NCBI RefSeq assembly: GCF_001507335.1
Contig: NZ_LMAH01000003.1
Coordinates: forward strand, 699,041-763,040
Source of the DNA: Chryseobacterium sp. JAH
GTDB taxonomy: Bacteria; Bacteroidota; Bacteroidia; Flavobacteriales; Weeksellaceae
DNA length: 64,000 nt
Direction: 5' to 3'
Shown: positions 62,104 through 64,000 of the stretch, piece by piece
Layout: each line of letters starts with the position of its first letter
Position numbering within the stretch: position 1 is the stretch's first letter
Notes under the pieces: model-generated
Databases searched by the model: none
Told to the model about the DNA's origin: nothing
The model's input: the letters and a program-made list of their open reading frames with translations, nothing else
Program-made: the position numbers and the translations under genes

Positions 62104-62964
62104 ATGAAAAAGATATTAGTAATAGGAAGCAACGGTCAGTTAGGAAACTGTATCAGAAAAATAGCTCCGGATTTTGAATTAGATTATGAATTTATTTTCA
62201 CAGATTCAAAAATTTTAGACATAACAAACGAAGATCAGATTCAAGAGTTCTTTTCGGAGCACAAACCTGAATTTTGCATCAATGCATCAGCATATACTGC
62301 AGTGGATTTGGCAGAACAGGAAAGAGACAGAGCTTTTGCTGTAAATGCTCAGGGAGTTGAGAACATTGCGAAAGCATGTTCAGAATATAAAACTGTTTTT
62401 CTGCATGTTTCTACCGACTATGTTTTTGATGGCGAAACCAATTTAGATTATTCAGAGGATGATTTTACAAACCCGATTGGCGTTTATGGGGAATCAAAAA
62501 GAGAAGGGGAAGAACTGGCTTTGGAAGCAAATCCTCAAACAATTATTTTCAGAACATCATGGCTGTATTCAGAATTCAATAAGAATTTTGTGAAAACAAT
62601 GCTGAGCTTATTCTCTCAGAAAGATGAACTGGGTATTGTGGGTGATCAGTTTGGGCAACCTACCAACGCCAATGATTTGGCAGAAGTCATTATGGAAATT
62701 ATAGAAAACCCCAAAAAGACTTTTGGAATATTCCATTTCTCAAATTATCCTGAAACTACATGGTTCGAGTTTGCAAAGAAGATTGCAGAATTTTCAAATT
62801 CATCTGTAAAATTAAATTCGTTAACAACGGAGCAATATCCAACTCCAGCCAGAAGACCTAAAAGAAGTACCATGTGCTTAGATAAAATTGAAGAAATTTA
62901 CAAGGTCGAGCCAAAGCATTGGGAAAATAGTTTGGAAGAATGCGTAGAAATTCTTTCTAAATAA
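62104..62964 (+). CDS. rfbD: dTDP-4-dehydrorhamnose reductase
   Basis: This 286-residue extended SDR has the NAD(P) motif GSNGQLG at 7-13. The YxxxK catalytic pair is in YGESKREGEEL, and the substrate-binding FGQPTNANDLAEV block follows. It makes dTDP-L-rhamnose for surface glycans. The other rml genes are not in this window. It fits the polysaccharide character of this end of the window. Confidence 0.88.
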   Translation: MKKILVIGSNGQLGNCIRKIAPDFELDYEFIFTDSKILDITNEDQIQEFFSEHKPEFCINASAYTAVDLAEQERDRAFAVNAQGVENIAKACSEYKTVFLHVSTDYVFDGETNLDYSEDDFTNPIGVYGESKREGEELALEANPQTIIFRTSWLYSEFNKNFVKTMLSLFSQKDELGIVGDQFGQPTNANDLAEVIMEIIENPKKTFGIFHFSNYPETTWFEFAKKIAEFSNSSVKLNSLTTEQYPTPARRPKRSTMCLDKIEEIYKVEPKHWENSLEECVEILSK

Positions 62965-62974
62965 TTTGATGATC

Positions 62975-63652
62975 ATGAAAAATTTGATTACCGTTGTCTT
63001 TGTCTTCGCAGTGCAGATTATTTTTGCACAAAATGTTTACCTGACAAAAGTTGAAAAAACCAACGACAACACAGATAAATTTCTGTATCATATAAAAGAG
63101 AAAAGCACTGATGCCGAATTTCTGGGAGAAATCGAAGTTCAAGGTTATTCTGAAGATGACGCCGCAGTCTTTTCCTTGATTTATAAGAAAGCGAAAGAAA
63201 TTGGTGCCAATACATTTTTATTTAAACCTTTTGAAACAGTAGACGGAAATTCCCAGAAATTTGATGCTGGCCACTACAAGCTGCAGGTTTATTATACGCC
63301 TTCCGAAAAAATTGTAAAGGATGAAGGCAACTTATATCTATTCGCGGGTTCATCTAAAGATCAGAAAATAAGCATTAATAGAAAAGATTATTTGCTTCGA
63401 CCTCGTACTTATTTGAAAATCCCTTTGGTTTCGGGTGAAATTTACACTGTTTCTACCAAGAAGCTTTTAGGATCAACAATCAAAATACAGAAAGGAGCCA
63501 AAAACTCTGATCAATATTATCAGGTTTCTTCAGCAAGATTAGGAAACAGCAGCCAGAATGACGGAACCCTTCATCTAAAATCTGGTGACATCGTTGGTTT
63601 AGAAAAATCTTTCTCAGAATTTCTAACCTTGATTTATCAGGAAACAAAATAA
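62975..63652 (+). CDS. Secreted protein, unknown function
   Basis: From ATG 62975 the product is 225 residues. The signal peptide KNLITVVFVFAVQIIFAQ is followed by a probable beta-rich domain (LYLFAGSSKDQKISINRKDY, YLKIPLVSGEIYTVSTKKLL). It has no lipobox or known motif. Upstream ATGs at 62969 and a TTG at 62966 are alternatives with the same frame. The function is unknown to me. Confidence 0.65.
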   Translation: MKNLITVVFVFAVQIIFAQNVYLTKVEKTNDNTDKFLYHIKEKSTDAEFLGEIEVQGYSEDDAAVFSLIYKKAKEIGANTFLFKPFETVDGNSQKFDAGHYKLQVYYTPSEKIVKDEGNLYLFAGSSKDQKISINRKDYLLRPRTYLKIPLVSGEIYTVSTKKLLGSTIKIQKGAKNSDQYYQVSSARLGNSSQNDGTLHLKSGDIVGLEKSFSEFLTLIYQETK

Positions 63653-63679
63653 TCTCGGATTTATATAGTCTCAAATATT

Positions 63680-63707
63680 GCCTCAGAAATTTCTGGGGCA
63701 TTTCTTT
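63680..63707 (+). terminator. Terminator of the rfbD-end operon
   Basis: The stem GCCTCAGAA/TTCTGGGGC, with one G-T pair, is followed by ATTTCTTTTT. It lies 28 bases after the stop codon. Confidence 0.75.
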
Positions 63708-63756
63708 TTATAAAATTGCTTTGATTATGAGAAGTTTCTCTAGTTTATTTTTTCTC

Positions 63757-63855
63757 TAGGAGCTTTTACCCGCTATGCACTGTATCTTTTTTAGATAGTC
63801 TCTGCGTTGCCTGTGGAATCTAAAAAAGGATGCCGTATCTATCGGGGCTAGGGTA
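63757..63855. repeat. Structured dispersed element at the right end
   Basis: The element contains ACCCGCTATGCACTGTATC on the left, a perfect inner inverted repeat CTTTTTTAGAT (63786-63796) and ATCTAAAAAAG (63818-63828), and GATGCCGTATCTATCGGGGC on the right. The outer arms pair partly through CCCG/CGGG. I recall similar CCCGCT...AAAAGGATGCCG...CGGGGCTAGGG elements in Flavobacteriia intergenic regions. It does not code. The bases after it, to 64000, show nothing I can name. Confidence 0.5.
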
Positions 63856-64000
63856 GCAGCACTGTAAGCTTTATGATTACAGAGCTATGATAGATCAATC
63901 TCCCACACAATCATCGATCATCCATCGCCCTACATTCTATAGTCAGTATCCATCAGTCAACATTGCCAAAATTTTTCTCACATGAATTCAGCGAGTTACC

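Noticed and set aside
1..64000. tRNA, rRNA, CRISPR arrays and intact insertion sequences
   Set aside because: No cloverleaf-like segment, rRNA signature, spaced repeat array or transposase-like protein was found by eye. A tRNAscan-SE or ISfinder search would be decisive.

Overview
This 64 kb window is from a member of the Bacteroidota, most likely Chryseobacterium or a close relative in the Weeksellaceae. The evidence is the AT-rich sequence, the almost complete absence of Shine-Dalgarno sites, repeated Bacteroidota-type -7 boxes (TAnnTTTG), and gene families typical of the group. These include DUF6089-uppS-bamA-ompH-ompH, DUF3667, a GldM-free cell-envelope block, and a flexirubin pigment locus. 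The genus is inferred from gene content and not proven.

The main feature is a flexirubin-type aryl-polyene/dialkylresorcinol pigment cluster, roughly 3.0-27.6 kb and 34.2-41.0 kb. A CoA-ligase-like enzyme (3020-4312), a flavin halogenase (5043-6290) and a tyrosine ammonia-lyase-like enzyme (6389-7906) provide the aromatic starter. A plus-strand operon (6389-14898) carries the lyase, ketoreductase, ketosynthase, ACP, LpxL-like acyltransferase, carotenoid-desaturase-like flavoenzyme and a C45 Ntn-hydrolase lipoprotein. A convergent minus-strand operon (27584 down to 15031) holds a small HTH-like protein, a BtrH-like acyltransferase, an ABC exporter, a thioesterase and two intact ketosynthases. 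It also holds one half-length and one active-site-less ketosynthase-fold protein, an ACP, a deacetylase, LolA, a lipoprotein, a FabZ-like dehydratase and a GT2-DUF2062 fusion. A second minus-strand operon (41024 down to 34248) holds an MMPL exporter fused to an acyltransferase and a decayed methyltransferase-like domain, then darA, darB and two hotdog dehydratases. This second operon would make and handle the dialkylresorcinol tail. A block of unrelated genes (27757-34082: VOC protein, M16 protease, lipoprotein, secreted protein, DUF3667) separates the two halves.

The right part is envelope and polysaccharide biology. Three polytopic membrane proteins, one of them EpsG-like, precede topA. After topA come an ankyrin protein, a gene remnant, a Tat-exported glycoside-hydrolase-like protein, a metal-site-less arginase-fold protein and a GT2. 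A WecA-like, Wza-like, Wzc-like capsule/EPS set follows, then the outer-membrane assembly operon (DUF6089, uppS, bamA, two Skp/OmpH), a thioesterase, rfbD and a secreted protein. The left edge is the 5' part of ileS.

The pathway class is already known, so I do not claim an entirely new system. The less explained parts are the half ketosynthase, the BtrH-like and C45 acyltransferase candidates for the ester-forming step, the embedded HTH-like protein, the tandem dehydratases, and several dispersed intergenic repeats. No tRNA, rRNA, CRISPR array or intact insertion sequence was seen.
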